Origin: Morinoia aosen
Taxonomy: Eukaryota > Arthropoda > Malacostraca > Amphipoda > Talitridae
Reading direction: 5' to 3'
DNA: 64,000 nt
Assembly: GCA_030386875.1 (NCBI GenBank)
Contig: CM059560.1
Coordinates: 48,774,757-48,838,756 of the forward strand
Below the pieces are notes generated by a model that did no database searches, was not told the origin of the DNA, and saw nothing but the letters and a program-made list of their open reading frames with translations. Every line of letters begins with the position of its first letter. Position 1 is the stretch's first letter. A program made the position numbers and the translations under genes. Positions 10,535 to 23,030 of this stretch are shown here, piece after piece.

Positions 10535-12540
10535 GTTAGACTATTAGCACGCCACGTATGGTTTGTCTATTAGTACGCCTCGTATATTTTGTCTAATTAT
10601 ATTCCTCGTATGGTCTGTCTATTTGTACACCTCGGATGGTTTGTCAACTAGTACTCCTCGTATGGAACTTTTGTTCTAGGATGTCTTATATTAGGAAATT
10701 TTTAAAAGCCAATATGTTGGCATGTATCTCATGTGGCAACTTGGAAAATAAACGTTTTTCTTACTTTTTTTCCTTTCATTTTCTCTGTTTGATTTGTCTA
10801 TTAGTACGCCTCGTATGGTACGTTTGTCTAAGGGCGTCTTATATTAAGGAAATTTTAAATGCAAATATGTTGTCACGTAACTCACGTGTCAATTTTTTTT
10901 GGATATGAACGGCTTTCTTTCTTTTTTTCTTTTTTTATCTTTTTCTTTTATTTTATTTTCTTTCTTAGTGACCGATCCATTGGCGTCCAACTCATGTGTC
11001 TGTAGGACTGTTTTGAGTTTAATTTGAATGAAATAATTTTCCTTTAAGTAGCACTGAGCGAGCAATTTACATAGCACAATTATTTCTCTCTCTCTCTTTT
11101 TCGTAGTTTTGAATCTTAAAGGGAACCCCGAACTAGGGAGGTGGGCCGAAAGAAATTGTCCATCGAATTCTGGGATTGACCGTTCCGCCGGCGATACGGA
11201 GGTTAAATTAAGTTCTTGTGTTGGTTGGTTAATGTTGGCGGTTTTCGTCAGCGCAAATTATAAAATTAGCGCTCCTCGGTGTAATGTGTAGTTGATGATA
11301 ATATCATTAGCGCTACACTTACCTTCACGACTAGATGATGGACTAAGCATTTTATTCTCTCAAATTTGCCTGTACGTGGTAGGTGGTCTTTATTTTCCAG
11401 AGTTTGTGCATGTCGTCTTCCGCTCTATGGTTGTCGGATTCGACATTATTTTTAGAAAGTTTCAATGGGATGATTACCTCACTGAAGAGGATTTTAAATT
11501 CGACGATCAATCAATTAATAAGTAAAACATTCCAAAGAACATCAGTACGTTTTCAATTTCCGATGCGAAAAGACATCCCTTTTCAATTGATTGTTGATTC
11601 CTTCTGCATGACCATGTAAATAAATTACCATTCATTAAACAAGTGTAATTGTACTATACATATTAAAACACTGAAAAATTAATTAACAAGTTTTTCTTTG
11701 CTCTACCCTTCATTTTTTCCAGGCTTATCGACGCAAATATCGTTATTATCGGCCTATGTCATAGATTTAAGTTCTAGACGGTTTTGGGATAGGGATAAAA
11801 CAAGATGGCCAGCGATTAAGGGGCTGCAAACTAGACATCTTCTGTCGTTATGAGTGCTGCTAAATGATCATCGAGGACAAAATCAGTCACGCTTTAAAAT
11901 TTTTGACATAGCTGCTTCAAGGCACGCTTTGAGTGTGGTGCTTCCAATCGTACGCAGTTCGTCATTTAAGAACTTTAAAGAGTGAACACATCATGGCCGT
12001 GTGCTTGTCTTCCGTAGTTCCAGCTTTACTGCTCCGGGGAGCTATGAGTTAGCTTATGATAGGTGCTCCCACTGCTGCAGAACCTGAAAGCGTAGCTCTG
12101 GCTAGTGTTGTATTCAACACTAGCGATATGGATATGTTGGGGTTTTTCATATTCGAATCCTACACCGAGATCGTTTGGGAGGTAAGTGAAACATGGCTTT
12201 GATGAATTGTGTTTCACATCGAATGGTAAATTTGTAGTTTTCTATTGTTGAAATGTGAATTTCCTCTAAGTTTCTATTAGAAATGAAATATGTGAACCTC
12301 TTTTTTAACTTATATACTGGTCCGCAGCCCACGATCAATTCGTAAAAAATGTTGACGTTCATTTCAAAACTTAACAAAAACCAACTGTTCGTAATTTATT
12401 TTTGATTGAAGAATTTTAAAGCGTAAGGACTTTTAGGTAGTTACTAGTGCAGCCAAATTAATTTACCTAACTACGCTTATAAGGGATCTTTTTTTTCGCA
12501 GCTTCCACAGTCTATGTAGATCGCGTCTAGTTTCGCACAG
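10535..12540. other. Intergenic, degenerate repeats and T-rich tracts
   Basis: 10535-10880 contains loose repeats of a motif like GTNTATTAGTACGCCTCGTATGG. 10909-10965 is T/C-rich and 11085-11100 has a CT microsatellite. I see no exon with supporting splice sites or domain. Confidence 0.35.
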
Positions 12541-12561
12541 GAAGTGATGAGTACCCAGCGG

Positions 12562-12568
12562 TATAAAA
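12562..12568 (+). promoter_or_regulatory. Candidate TATA box
   Basis: TATAAAA in a locally GC-richer context, about 20 bases before TTTCAGA, which is closer than ideal for an initiator. It could drive the tiny candidate exon at 12821. Weak evidence. Confidence 0.2.
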
Positions 12569-12820
12569 GAATGCTGGTTTCAGAATTCGCAAGAATTTTT
12601 TACCTGTCCTAACGTACCAGTGCCAAGAGTGATCAAGTGATTTTTTTTGAAGGGTGTTATTTTTTAAGTAAAACATAAGACTGAGTACGTTTCATTCTCA
12701 AGACGTCGTATTCTCATTCGCGGATTTATTGCCATTGCGGACCAAATTCCACAATCTTGGTGGCAGGCCGACACTGCGTGTCGGTTTGTTTAGTTCTGTC
12801 AAAATTTTTAATCAGTCAAC

Positions 12821-12845
12821 ATGTTCAGTGCCGATTTAACACAAG
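12821..12845 (+). CDS. Candidate tiny first coding exon
   Basis: ATG at 12821 preceded by CAAC opens eight codons (MFSADLTQ plus one base) and ends at a GTAAAT donor after AAG. It lies about 240 bases downstream of a TATA-like box. No following exon could be matched, so this may be chance. Confidence 0.15.
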
Positions 12846-13169
12846 GTAAATTTCTTATTAACGCATCAGTTTGAATGAACAGCATTTCAATATTTTCAAC
12901 ATCTTTTTTAGGAAAGATTCAAGCATACGAGTTAAAATGTCATCATGCTATTACATTTTCGCAATTTTTAGGAAAGTTAATTTTTTTCGAGCAGTAAAAT
13001 TGTTTTTTAAACTCGGCTACTTACAACCTAACTTAACATGAGACCGCTGGCCGCATATGTGCGTCCAGCGGCAGCGAACGCGTTAAAAGGGTTCACGTTC
13101 CGAGAGTGAACATCGATGTCCTCAACGTCCAAGTGTTGGTGACAATGTTCAATGCATACGCTAAAATTC

Positions 13170-13250
13170 GTATTGCAGACTAGCTGTAAGACTAGCTGTA
13201 AGACTGTCAAAGACTAGCTGTAAGACTGTCAGACTGGCTGTAAGACTGAT
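13170..13250 (+). repeat. Short imperfect tandem repeat
   Basis: AGACTAGCTGTAAGACTGTC-type units recur four times with slips. Confidence 0.7.
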
Positions 13251-14502
13251 TTTCTCATGTCAGGTACATATTGTGATTTTCATTTTGTAGAAACTTTAAA
13301 CACACAAATATGCGGTGAAGAGGTTACGAGCCGGAAGAAAAGTTTGAGTTGCTACTTGTAAAAAGAATAAGATTTCTGATATATTTTCTAAAGCCTTCAA
13401 AGTGAACGTTAAATCTAAGAGGAAAATCTAAAATCTGAGATATGTAAAATTTTATTTTTTCGAAAAAAACTCGACGTCGGCCACGTCTCACAATAAATCT
13501 AAACAATTTTTCAATCGTCACGCGAAACAAGGCCTCGATCCAAATTCATTGATCAAAACCGACGAGGGGATTTTTTTGTCTACTTGCGCTGGATTATCAG
13601 GCACATCAGAAATGATCTGCTTGATCTCCTTGGATTTCTTGTGTCGAGATAACAGAAGCAATATCATGAAGGGCTTTCTAAAGTTATAAAAACGAACGTT
13701 GTAACATCATTTTGGCCCTTAATACCATAGTGAAGTATGGTAAAAAATTATTCGATACAAAGCTATCAATTCGTATTTATTGAATGGAGAATTTGATCTG
13801 CTAAAGAATGATGTTGATTCAATATTATCTATTATAAATACAGCTCTAACCAGGCAAATTGTGGACACCTAAACAAGGATGAGCTGTGCTTGAATTACCA
13901 ATTCGCTAATACTTGAAAAAAAAAATCCAGAAAGTTAATAAGGATTAGTAAAAAAGTTTCGAAGTCGAGCTCCAGTTTTAGCTGAGTAAACAATTTACAA
14001 ATATCTGGGAAAAAATTGAACGATAGTGAATAAGAAGTTCTAATTAAGAGCATATAAGAAGCAAAATCAAACTGAGCATGTTTTAATAAACAGGCAGCAA
14101 TCTATTGAATTTTTGGAGGGGATTCGATTTGTATTATTTAGGTTAAGTTTTCTCGTGAAAATACATGAAAATTTTAGAATCCTGAGATCATTTGGAATTG
14201 AAGCTGAACCAAATCTTTCTTTATCATTGTCGTAAAAATCCTTCCTAAATAACACAGGCAGCTCATATCCCCTTAAAATAAGCAATATGTCTGTTTATTA
14301 AAGCTACTCAATTTCGTTTTCGTTATACTTTTTTCAATCTTCTTGCTAACTGTTGTTAATTTGATCTTCTGTTTCAGAAATTTGATAATTTTTTACAGAA
14401 TTGATGGATCTGGACTCCGAAATATTTCTGTACTAAGCCTGATGAAGTTATATCCAACACAGGTTAATGAAAATTTTTTATGAGCTTTAAGATCTATACA
14501 AA
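13251..14502. other. Intergenic, nothing recognised
   Basis: AT-rich sequence. The right end may hold the decayed 5' portion of the Penelope-like element that becomes recognisable near 14.5 kb. Confidence 0.3.
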
Positions 14503-15216
14503 ATGGATACGTCAAAGCAATTATCATTTCTCGATTGTCGTGCCTCTAGGAACGGAGAATCTTTTGTAACTTTATTACATCGCGAACTAACGCTTACGGG
14601 ATTGGGAACTTTTTTATTTTCTAACACTTTTAAAATAAACAGAATCAAAACGCTGTTAAACAGGGCATACCATGTCTGGTCATCTTCCATTAATATACAC
14701 GCAGAATTTAATTATCTAGGTAATTTCTTTTGTAACAATAATTGTTTTCCAATGGGAAGCATAAACTTTCAAATTAAAACTTATCTGTCAAAAAATATTG
14801 CGAGTTCAAAAATCCTGTTAAATATGAAAATCACCTGTATTGCACCTACCCCAATTTTGGTTCTCCATCTGAAAAACTTGCTCGTGAATTAAAGTCTTCA
14901 TTCAGTAAGTATTTTCCTAGAGTGAGTTCTGGCTTGCAAAGTAAATATTGGTTCATTTTTTCCGGCACGAGGACTCAATTCCCGGGCATGTGTGCTCTTC
15001 TGTTGTCAGTGCGCATCGGCGTACGTAGGGTTGACGTCACGCAATATTTACGCAAGAGTGGCAGAACACCGCGGAATAAGTTGTCGTATCGGTAACTTGC
15101 TGGCTCCTCCTCCTCATTCAGCAATGCGCAGCCATGCTGAGAAATACAGTGCAATTATTCGTGATGATGTTAAAATAATTGACAGTTTTTCCATGATTTT
15201 GACCATTATATTTTAG
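14503..15216 (+). pseudogene. Decayed Penelope-like retroelement (RT end plus GIY-YIG)
   Basis: The first open stretch (14503-14892) contains LSFLDCRASRNGESF followed by a LLHRELTLTGLGTF block and IKTLLNRAYHVWSS, matching the pattern of the region after the catalytic RT motifs in Penelope-like elements. After a frame change, 14992-15216 encodes QCASAYVGLTSRNIYARVAE and then EH, which fits the start of a GIY-YIG endonuclease domain (Tyr-Val-Gly core followed by an Arg). The catalytic RT core is missing and the two parts are out of frame, so the copy is 5'-truncated and dead. The element class is inferred from this RT-then-GIY-YIG order, diagnostic of Penelope-like elements. Confidence 0.72.
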
Positions 15217-15502
15217 AATCTTAACATTTTTTGAGGAAAGACCAATTTCACACATCATGTTAAGCTCGTATCCACTTCAGATAGTTAGTGCATATGGTCT
15301 TTTTTATATAGTCTGGAACTTATTTTCGACCGTGCTTTTATTCTTGCGTTGAATTGATCATACTTTATATTGTAAGAACTGATGATGAAGCTGTTCTCCG
15401 AAACGCTTTCGACTTTTTATTTCTTTGAATGAAATGACTAATTTACTTGCACTTTCTTAGCTTTTAAATTTTCAAGTCAGGGTCTAACATGCTCGAGACG
15501 GC

Positions 15503-15859
15503 CCCCTCAGGGGGATACAATTATTGTATCTATGGGAACTAGCGCTCCCAGGGGGACAATGTGAGGGCCCGAGCTAAAGGTTAGGTAGGCTTTCTTTTGT
15601 TAAAATAGAATAGGTTTTGTTGTGTTACGGACCATCTTTTTTCGGTTCACTGCTGTCCTGTTTTTCACCGCCTACTACTTTCTTCTTCAACTTTTTCTTG
15701 TTTCATGAACTTCTTTCTTAGCTTTCTGTTTCTGTGCCCTTTCTGCATAGATTCCACGTTCCCTTAACTCCATACTAAATGGTGCCTTCTTCCTTCCTCT
15801 CTTTACATCTCATTGTTGAGGATAGGGAGGCTTAAACTAACTAATAAACTAAACTAAAC
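15503..15859 (+). mobile_element. SINE-X copy 1, with 13-bp target duplication
   Basis: The insert is bounded by identical TGCTCGAGACGGC at 15490-15502 and 15860-15872. It starts with a hairpin-like head (CCCCTCAGGGGG, then ATACAATTATTGTAT) and ends with a simple tail of TAAAC repeats. A duplication of this length plus a simple-repeat 3' tail indicates target-primed reverse transcription by a LINE. No coding potential. I do not see clear A and B boxes, so the origin of the head is unknown. Other copies lie at 16722, 31870, 35722, 37228 and 45284. Confidence 0.85.
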
Positions 15860-16721
15860 TGCTCGAGACGGCAGTAACAGACTGAAGCGTTGCCCTGCGT
15901 TTATTTCCGAAGCCTTTATCTTCAGTTCTTGGCAGCTGCTGTATTGATGTTGACGATTTGATGACCACCATGAGTTCGTTGTGTAAACTTCCTCTTTCGT
16001 GCCTACATAGTCAAGTGTAACGACCTTTGGAAACAATAAGTTGTTAGTAAAATTGCACATGCGTTTGCGAAACGAGCACATTTATGATTATCACATAAAA
16101 AGACTTTGATTTCAATTAATTATTTTACCGTAGAAGAGGAATTTGACGATTCATAAGGTAACGTGGTCTAGAAAGTTTGACCAGGATAGAAACATGAAAA
16201 TACGCCGATCAGATAAGATAGACAAAAACGGTTTATAGGAAAGCGTGAGGTACATAGAGACTTTCTCATTATCAAACAACCAAATTATTCTCCCATTTGA
16301 GTATACGCCTTGCATCTCAGTTGAGAATTAGGAATAAACTGAGCCCTGGGGGCCAAGAATTCCGATAGCCCCTGCTCGAGAACCCGTAACTCGATGTTGT
16401 CACTAGATGCAACTAAATGTAACTACTCAAGACTCATAATATGTTTTGCAGAAAATCGCTTAATCAAGTATTTTGTTTAGCTGAAAATTTTCAAAGTCGT
16501 TAGAGAAAGCTTTAATTAACTATTCTTAAAATTTTCAGCACTATCTTCGTACATATTTCTTCCGATTTGAATACGGACTAAAGCCGACAATAAATTTAAT
16601 CTCGTCGGTGTTGCACTCCGCTTGAAGACCATGTTCTTCAACGAGTCATGGAAACGTCGAACTTTAGAGAAGAATTCAAATTTTAGATCACCCATCATTT
16701 AGTTCGATGATGGTGTCTGTC

Positions 16722-17061
16722 ATTATAGATTAGATGGTTTAAGCCGCCCTTACCGCCACAAAGGCGTTCCAAAGAGAGGAAGGATGAAGGCACCATTTAG
16801 TATGGAGTTAAGGGAACGCGGAATCTATGCACAAGTTTCATAGAAACAGTAAGTTGCGAAAGAAGTTCATGAAACAAGACAAAAGTTGAAGAAGAAAGTA
16901 GTAGGTGTTTAAAAAGAGGACAAAAGTGAATCGAAGAAAGGTGGTCCTTAACAAAACAAAAATATTTTATTTCAACGTAAAGAAGGCCTACCGTAGGACC
17001 TCACATTTTCCCCCTAGATTGCCAATTCCCATAGATACAATAGTTGTATCCCCCTGAGGGG
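16722..17061 (-). mobile_element. SINE-X copy 2
   Basis: Inverted relative to copy 1: the tail-side sequence (TTTAAGCC) is at the left and the head (TATCCCCCTGAGGGG) at the right. Flanked by TGTCTGTC at 16714-16721 and 17062-17069. It shares the central body (AGTATGGAGTTAAGGGAACG; AGTTGAAGAAGAAAGTAGTA) with the other copies. Confidence 0.82.
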
Positions 17062-17069
17062 TGTCTGTC

Positions 17070-19690
17070 TTCATCAAATAATATGCGGGGCTTTGCGGTC
17101 CCTTCAGGAAAACTAGGCCAATTACAGCACGCAAACAAAACTGTTACGGAGGTCTACCGAGCTTAATTATTGATACTTATCTTCAACGAATTGTCTTTTC
17201 AGTCTCAAGCAGGGAAGACAGGCTTCCCTTTCCACGACCTCGAAAAATTCCCTCTCATTTTTTCCGCTCTCCTAGCTGCTCTCTTCTAACTGCCTACAAC
17301 TCGCTGTTGATTGCTTTTATTTATGAAGAAAACAAGTATTTGTTAATGTTAATTTTTCGTTTTTCTGAGGATCTCTTTATGCCTAAATCAATGTGTAAAT
17401 CTTATGCAGTGAAATTTACGGTAGGTTCAAATTTCGTTGATAGGTAACCTTTCTTCGTTTTTCCCTTTCTTCTTTTCCGGTGATTAGACGGCGTGTCACT
17501 TCGGCGAATCCCTGCTCCAGCACAATTGCCTCTCGTGTCCTCGCTTTTTTTTTTTTTTGGTGTGAGGGATCTGTATCGATCACCGCTTTGTTTCCTGGCC
17601 GAGTGTACCCTTGTTCAGTACAAAAATATTATCTAACGGTAAAAATAACTCAAATCGGTTTTCCTGCTCTGTAATTTTACAAGAATTTTTATCTTTTGGG
17701 ATTTGGACGCTGCCTTTTTTCCACAGCCCTTTGCAAACAATCACATTGAGGCAATAAAATTGTTTTCGTTCAAAGCGTAGGTCTATAATAGTATAAGCAT
17801 TTACCTTTATCTAATTTTTATTTCGTGAGCATTCAAAAATCAACAAACTCTCTAATTTAATTGCGAATATATCAGTAGGTAGTCATTTTTTGTAAGTATT
17901 TTAAACAACTTTCAGTTTTATTCTTCTCCCTATAGTAAAGCCACAATTTAACCATTGAAATTCAATGCAAATTAAGTGAATTTGCAAAGTGAACTGGGGT
18001 ATAGAGTGTATTCGTAGAGCCATTCGAAAAGTGGTCTTTTCTGTGAGCGTTTTACTCTACATTCACAACGATTACATATTAGTCCGCCGATGTAAATTTT
18101 GCTTTGGCCCCTGTTCTTTTGATTTTTTTCAGCTATAATGCACAAACTATCGTCCGTTACTGTAACAATATTAGACACAACTAATTAATTGCATGTTTCT
18201 TAGCATTATCGTAAAGTTTTATTTTTCGCCTCATCCTGAGGTTGGACAATAGCGTACTACTGAAGTCAGCTCAGTTTATGAGCTGCTCAATTTGCCTTAA
18301 CCTCATACGGCATTTTTTTTAGAAAAACCTTAATATATATACTATGAGAAAGAGTTCTATTGAACGGTTCTTTGAGACGAGAATTCACTTTTCCGTCATA
18401 ATTCACGACAGCACCTCACTCTAAACATTATTGCTCCTGGCCCTTACAGTACACACAAAATTCATATAGAGCAACATAGCAGCGCCAGTGTCATGCTGTT
18501 CGTAACATACCCTAAAACTCAGTACGCTGCATAGCGTATCACAGGCAGATCGATGTTACACACCATCGCGCCTAGGAGCGATGGTACCGTGCTTGGTAGG
18601 AAGAAACATAAGAAGGATACAGACTGAGTGGCAGCTGCTGTCGTGCTCAATACGAGAAGATCGCCACAACGCGAACAAGTCCGTGGTGTTACGTGCAGAA
18701 GAGTCAGGTGTTGACACTCAGTACAAAACAGGGCGAACATCTGATGAGACCGAGCACTGCGAGGCAGCTCTTTCTCTTTAAGAATATCATTGTTCCCATG
18801 GAGACCATCAGGGGAGCTACCGCCTGTCGTAAACTCTGGAAAAAAATTTACGACTCGTTTCAAAAAGGACGCTAAGGAGCTTATTTATGTAATGTTGTGC
18901 TCCACACCAAAAACATAATATTTAATCGCAGTCTTCTGCAAAAGAAAGCGCAGGTTAAAAGTTTGCAGAAGTTGGTAAGAAGACTTGTATAAATTGTAGG
19001 TAGGAATTCTGAGGGTGAAAACCACTTGTTGTAGGTCTGGAGTAATGATATTAGGAAGCAGAAAAAACACACTAGTCTGTGAGTAGAGTATTCTTGAAGT
19101 AATCTTGTAGATAGAAACCCCCAGCAGGAAAACTGAGGGAAGTTGTCTCGAATTCATTCTTCAATTTTAAACACGAGCAAGTGGCGAACAGTTTCATAGG
19201 TATAGAACAATACCTCATGTTCCATGGATTTAGTAAAAGAATTACAAATGCAACTGCTCGGTAAAAATCAAGTGACACGAAGGTCGATATGTTTATTAAT
19301 TTGCTTTCTTCATTTAACTTGAAACGTTTTTGATGCATTGTTCGTGTTGCGTGTTTGCTCAGGCAAGTAATTCTACCACGATAAGTAAGAAACTAAAAGC
19401 AAATCTGATCATCATTTTGACAGAATGTGATGACAAATTGCTTCTAAAATCTTGAAAATTTCTGCTGATAGCTAAGGTTTCAGAAGATCTCGAGGCGACT
19501 TCGTTGGGCTTACCTGTTTTCAATTTTGTCTGACTACTCTAGGGCTGTCCTTCCCAAATTTGGAAAAAGTTGAGAGTAATGAGTAAGACCGTCAACGTAC
19601 GTACTAACGCTTACCAAAAATCAAATTAAAACAATCAAACCTCACTAAAAGTTTCCTTCCACTCTATCGTCAAAATTTAAGGGCCTGGTC
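17070..19690. other. Intergenic, no recognised gene
   Basis: AT-rich DNA. The open frames here (for example 18519-18863 minus) show no domain or splice support. Confidence 0.3.
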
Positions 19691-19799
19691 GCTCCAAGTC
19701 CACTCTCTCGACCATTGCACGTGAAATTGATTATAGAATTAAATTTGCCTTTCATCCTCGTTGTGAGGGTGTGACGTTAGGGGGCTCGGCCACGGTAGG

Positions 19800-20129
19800 G
19801 GAATCAAGGTAAAGTCATTTCTATGGGGGAAAATACACCTGCTCATTTCGGCTAGCCAATAGAACGGCTTTATTTCAAACAAACTGGATGACGTCAACAT
19901 TGCGACATTACGTTAGGCCAATAGTGATGTCAGATTTGGGGCTAGCAGTGTTGCCAGATTTAATATGAGCGCTGCTATTGGTTCGTTGCCATGACATCAG
20001 CATTGCCACACTGTCGACGAAAGAAGACTGGTTTGACCCTACCCTGTTTATTCTACCTTGGCTAGGCACTCAACTGACTCAAGGGATTCGGGAAGCCACA
20101 CCGTGGCCACACTGAGTCTGTGTGTCGTC
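19800..20129 (+). promoter_or_regulatory. Promoter-like region, possible 5' end of stum
   Basis: Contrasting with its AT-rich surroundings, this stretch holds a perfect CRE palindrome TGACGTCA (about 19890), two CCAAT boxes (about 19856 and 19917), an inverted one (CTATTGG, about 19976) and a related TGACATCA. It ends in CGTCAG followed by GTGAGG, a plausible donor for a noncoding first exon. It lies 1.8 kb upstream of the stum start codon on the same strand. The link to stum is inference. Confidence 0.35.
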
Positions 20130-21966
20130 AGGTGAGGGTCGTAGTTCGACGTTCTCGCGTAGAACAAAACTGTCTTCGATCTCCTCCTCTTTATGCATTT
20201 TTCTTTAGATGCGTCGTTTAGTATCGCTTATTCAGTGTTATGTTCTGTTTGTCAGTCAGCAGTGTTGGCCGTTGAGTTTCCGCGTTACTGCGAGCGTATT
20301 CCGTTAAATTTGCATCGTTTGTTGAAAAGGGATTATCTTCATACAACAAATGTTACCCCATACCGTAAATTCTAGCCAGTTACCGCAAATTCTTCACTAA
20401 TAAAATGTATTAATTGAAAACTGTTCAGAATTCATGCACTACATTTTTTTCTATTTAGCCTTCAACGAAGTATTCGTATTCTGTGGTCGCTTCACTGGTG
20501 CGGCAAGATATTAGTTTCTGGTACCAAGTCTCGGTTCAGACGCGCCTGTGATAGTTAATTAAATTTTATAGGAGCGTCCATTTTATGGACGCTCCTCGCA
20601 TAGAATGTATTTACCTCGAATAATTTTAGCCTGTATTTAAAAAAAATGCATATTGCTGTGCAAATTTGGTACATCATCGCAGAGGTGTATTGTGACGCAA
20701 GCTGAATCCGCACCTCAAGATGCTTAGAAAGGAAAGAATTGATGATAATTGTCTTTTCTTAACGAGTGAAATTTTGCCCAAAAAGTTGTCTTCAGGACCT
20801 TCGTCTCACTAGAGTAAATTTTATCTAATAAAATATGGAAGTGTGGAAGTGATGCGCTTTATACCAACGAGATATCGTAAGTGCTATGCGTGCGGCATTA
20901 GTGGCTGTCGTATCGATTAGCAGCAGTTAAATCAAACAGGTTATCGGTGTGAATGTATATTTGTAATTAATGTGTCCATAAGGGGGTTTAAAAATTAATT
21001 CATCGTTCTCGGAGTGTCATGGACACAATATTTTTCAAGTGAAAGCTTGTCGCTTAAAGCATTATTGAAAAAATTGTTTAAATGTACTTTTTCGAAAAAC
21101 TCACTTCAAATTACCTACTAACGCACTATCACCGTTAAAAATTCAGCGTTGTTAAAAGTTAGATGCATATATCATTCGTGAAAATTATCCTTGGTAAAAA
21201 AGATTTTAATTCGCAAACTTTGTTCATTTGGTTGTTCTATTTCAACGCAAGCATAACATCGGAATGGACTTTAATGGATGGATATAAATGAATTTCAATT
21301 TATAACTATGAAATCCGCAATCATTATGTAGAGATCAAGTATTCAGTTTGCATGGTTGGATTAGAGAAAGACACAGTAAATAAGCAAGCAACAGAGTATG
21401 GATTATTATGTGATATTTCGCTGTCTTTTTATATTTGTCTTACACATCTCCCTGTTATGTTAAGCTAACTATGACTTTAATTTTGAGCATTGTTTGAATA
21501 CTCTTGCTTAAAGCTGTATATTTTTTATCACGTCATGTAATTTATAACACCAATTTACAGGAGAAGAAGCTACTCATGAGAAAAAACAAGCGCAGGAAAT
21601 GACCAAACTTGAGTAATTCTTGAGTCTTTTGAGTTTTAAGTTTCAGTTCAGTGCTCTCTAAGGTATTAATTAAAAATGAATTTGGTGTTGATAAAATTTG
21701 AGACGTTGATCGGTAAATTACTGTACTACTCAAGCCTTAAATTGTGAAACTAATTCCAGAATTTTAACTGTGTGAATATTTCTTACATCGTTCCCGTGTA
21801 TTTCACACATAAAGAAGACGACAGTATTTGCGCTATATTTGATGGTGGAACGACAAATCTGCGTCACCTTACTGGTTAATTCAGTAGCTTTTATACCAAG
21901 AAACGAAGCCACCGGTCCTGAAGACCAACCAGAGGTGTTTTGGCGTCTCTCCCCCAACAAACAACA
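20130..21966. other. Upstream region of stum, no coding seen
   Basis: Probably a 5' intron or UTR of stum if the promoter at 19.8-20.1 kb is correct. An in-frame TGA near 21918 lies upstream of the start codon. No other gene recognised. Confidence 0.3.
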
Positions 21967-22197
21967 ATGAGCTCCGTAACCGACTCCAACACTTCACAGC
22001 CGCGGCAAAGCGGTGCTACGGACCCTCCAAAGACGGGGTCTGAAGCCAGGCCCACCCTCAAGGTAGAGAACTGCGGAGAGAGCTCTACTGGTAGAACTCC
22101 GGTCAACAAACGCAAAGATTTTCTTCAACTTGGAGGCATAGAAATCGAGAAACGGAGGAGTTCGTCTTGTACTTCATACAGAATTTCTAACAACAAG
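21967..22197 (+). CDS. stum: stum/SPEC3-family membrane protein, coding exon 1
   Basis: First of four exons (21967-22197, 27603-27750, 29058-29237, 30000-30058) that join in phase to give 205 residues and a stop. The family (Pfam Spec3/Stum) includes Drosophila stum, needed for mechanosensing by proprioceptive neurons, and human STUM, a small membrane protein. This exon gives residues 1-77, a polar probably cytoplasmic N-terminus ending RISNNK. ATG at 21967 has an A at -3 and follows an in-frame stop near 21918. The donor AAG/GTACGT leaves phase 0, matching the next exon. The N-terminus is not conserved in the family, so assignment of this exon rests on phase, donor quality and a protein-like sequence. 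Confidence 0.75.
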
Positions 22198-22429
22198 GTA
22201 CGTTATCATGAGAGCATGCACAAAAAAAACATGCTATTTCGAAGAGTTAAAGTAGAAGCGTATAATGTTCAACTGTTTCACATATTTGAACACTTAGTAA
22301 CTTTACTGGCATCACATTCTACTTTATTCTTGCCGTATACGAATAAATATGCATTTACCAATAGCGTTCTTTGCTCTCAAGGCATATTAAGCTCTGCATC
22401 ACTTTTTTTTAATTTTTGAGAGATCTTCA

Positions 22430-23030
22430 GATTTTTCCTATGGTTAAAAACTCTAAAAATACTGTACGGAACGTTAGTTCATCCATTTTTCCAATCTGGA
22501 ATAGAAGCATGGCATAAGACTGACAAACAGTTAAACGAATGTATTTTTACTTTATAAAGAAGTCATTAGAGTAATAAGAAACTTTCAGTGCAATGCATGT
22601 ACAAATTATACATTAAAATATCTAGAAGTACTTGAGCTCTCAGATCTCTGTTAGATTTCCCAGTGATATTTTAATCATAAAACTTTGAAGATCTCCAGCA
22701 ATCAGTAACTTCTCAAACTGGCCATCACGATCATTCAACTAGAATACGAAATAATTTCATACTGGACTATAACATAACATGATCTCAATGCAGTTTTCTC
22801 TTCTTTAGAACTAAGGCTAGAACTCAATGTTTTCTTACATCTATGAGAGAAACTGTTGCTGAGCATTTAAATAGTCTTGAATGACATTTCTTATCATGAT
22901 TTTGAAGTGGCGAACTGTTAAGAAATAGATATCGCCTTTTTTCCAGAATTCAAAATGATAGGGCTATTGTAGTTAAAAATATTATCTTGAATCTATTTTT
23001 GAATATGTAGTTCTCACTTGCGTCATTATC
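22430..23030 (+). pseudogene. Decayed LINE reverse-transcriptase C-terminal region
   Basis: Translation with several stops and frame changes reads LKTLKILYGTLVHPFFQSGI, then EAWHKTD, and later a block with HHDHSTRIRN. This follows the layout of Jockey/CR1/RTE-type ORF2 just after the RT core (a Y/HSxxxYGIxxWG-type block, then an HxxxTR block). Heavily mutated; the clade cannot be told. Confidence 0.4.

Noticed and set aside
21891-22115. Minus-strand frame overlapping stum exon 1
   Set aside because: The plus strand has the in-phase donor and joins the family-defining exon; the minus frame has no domain.
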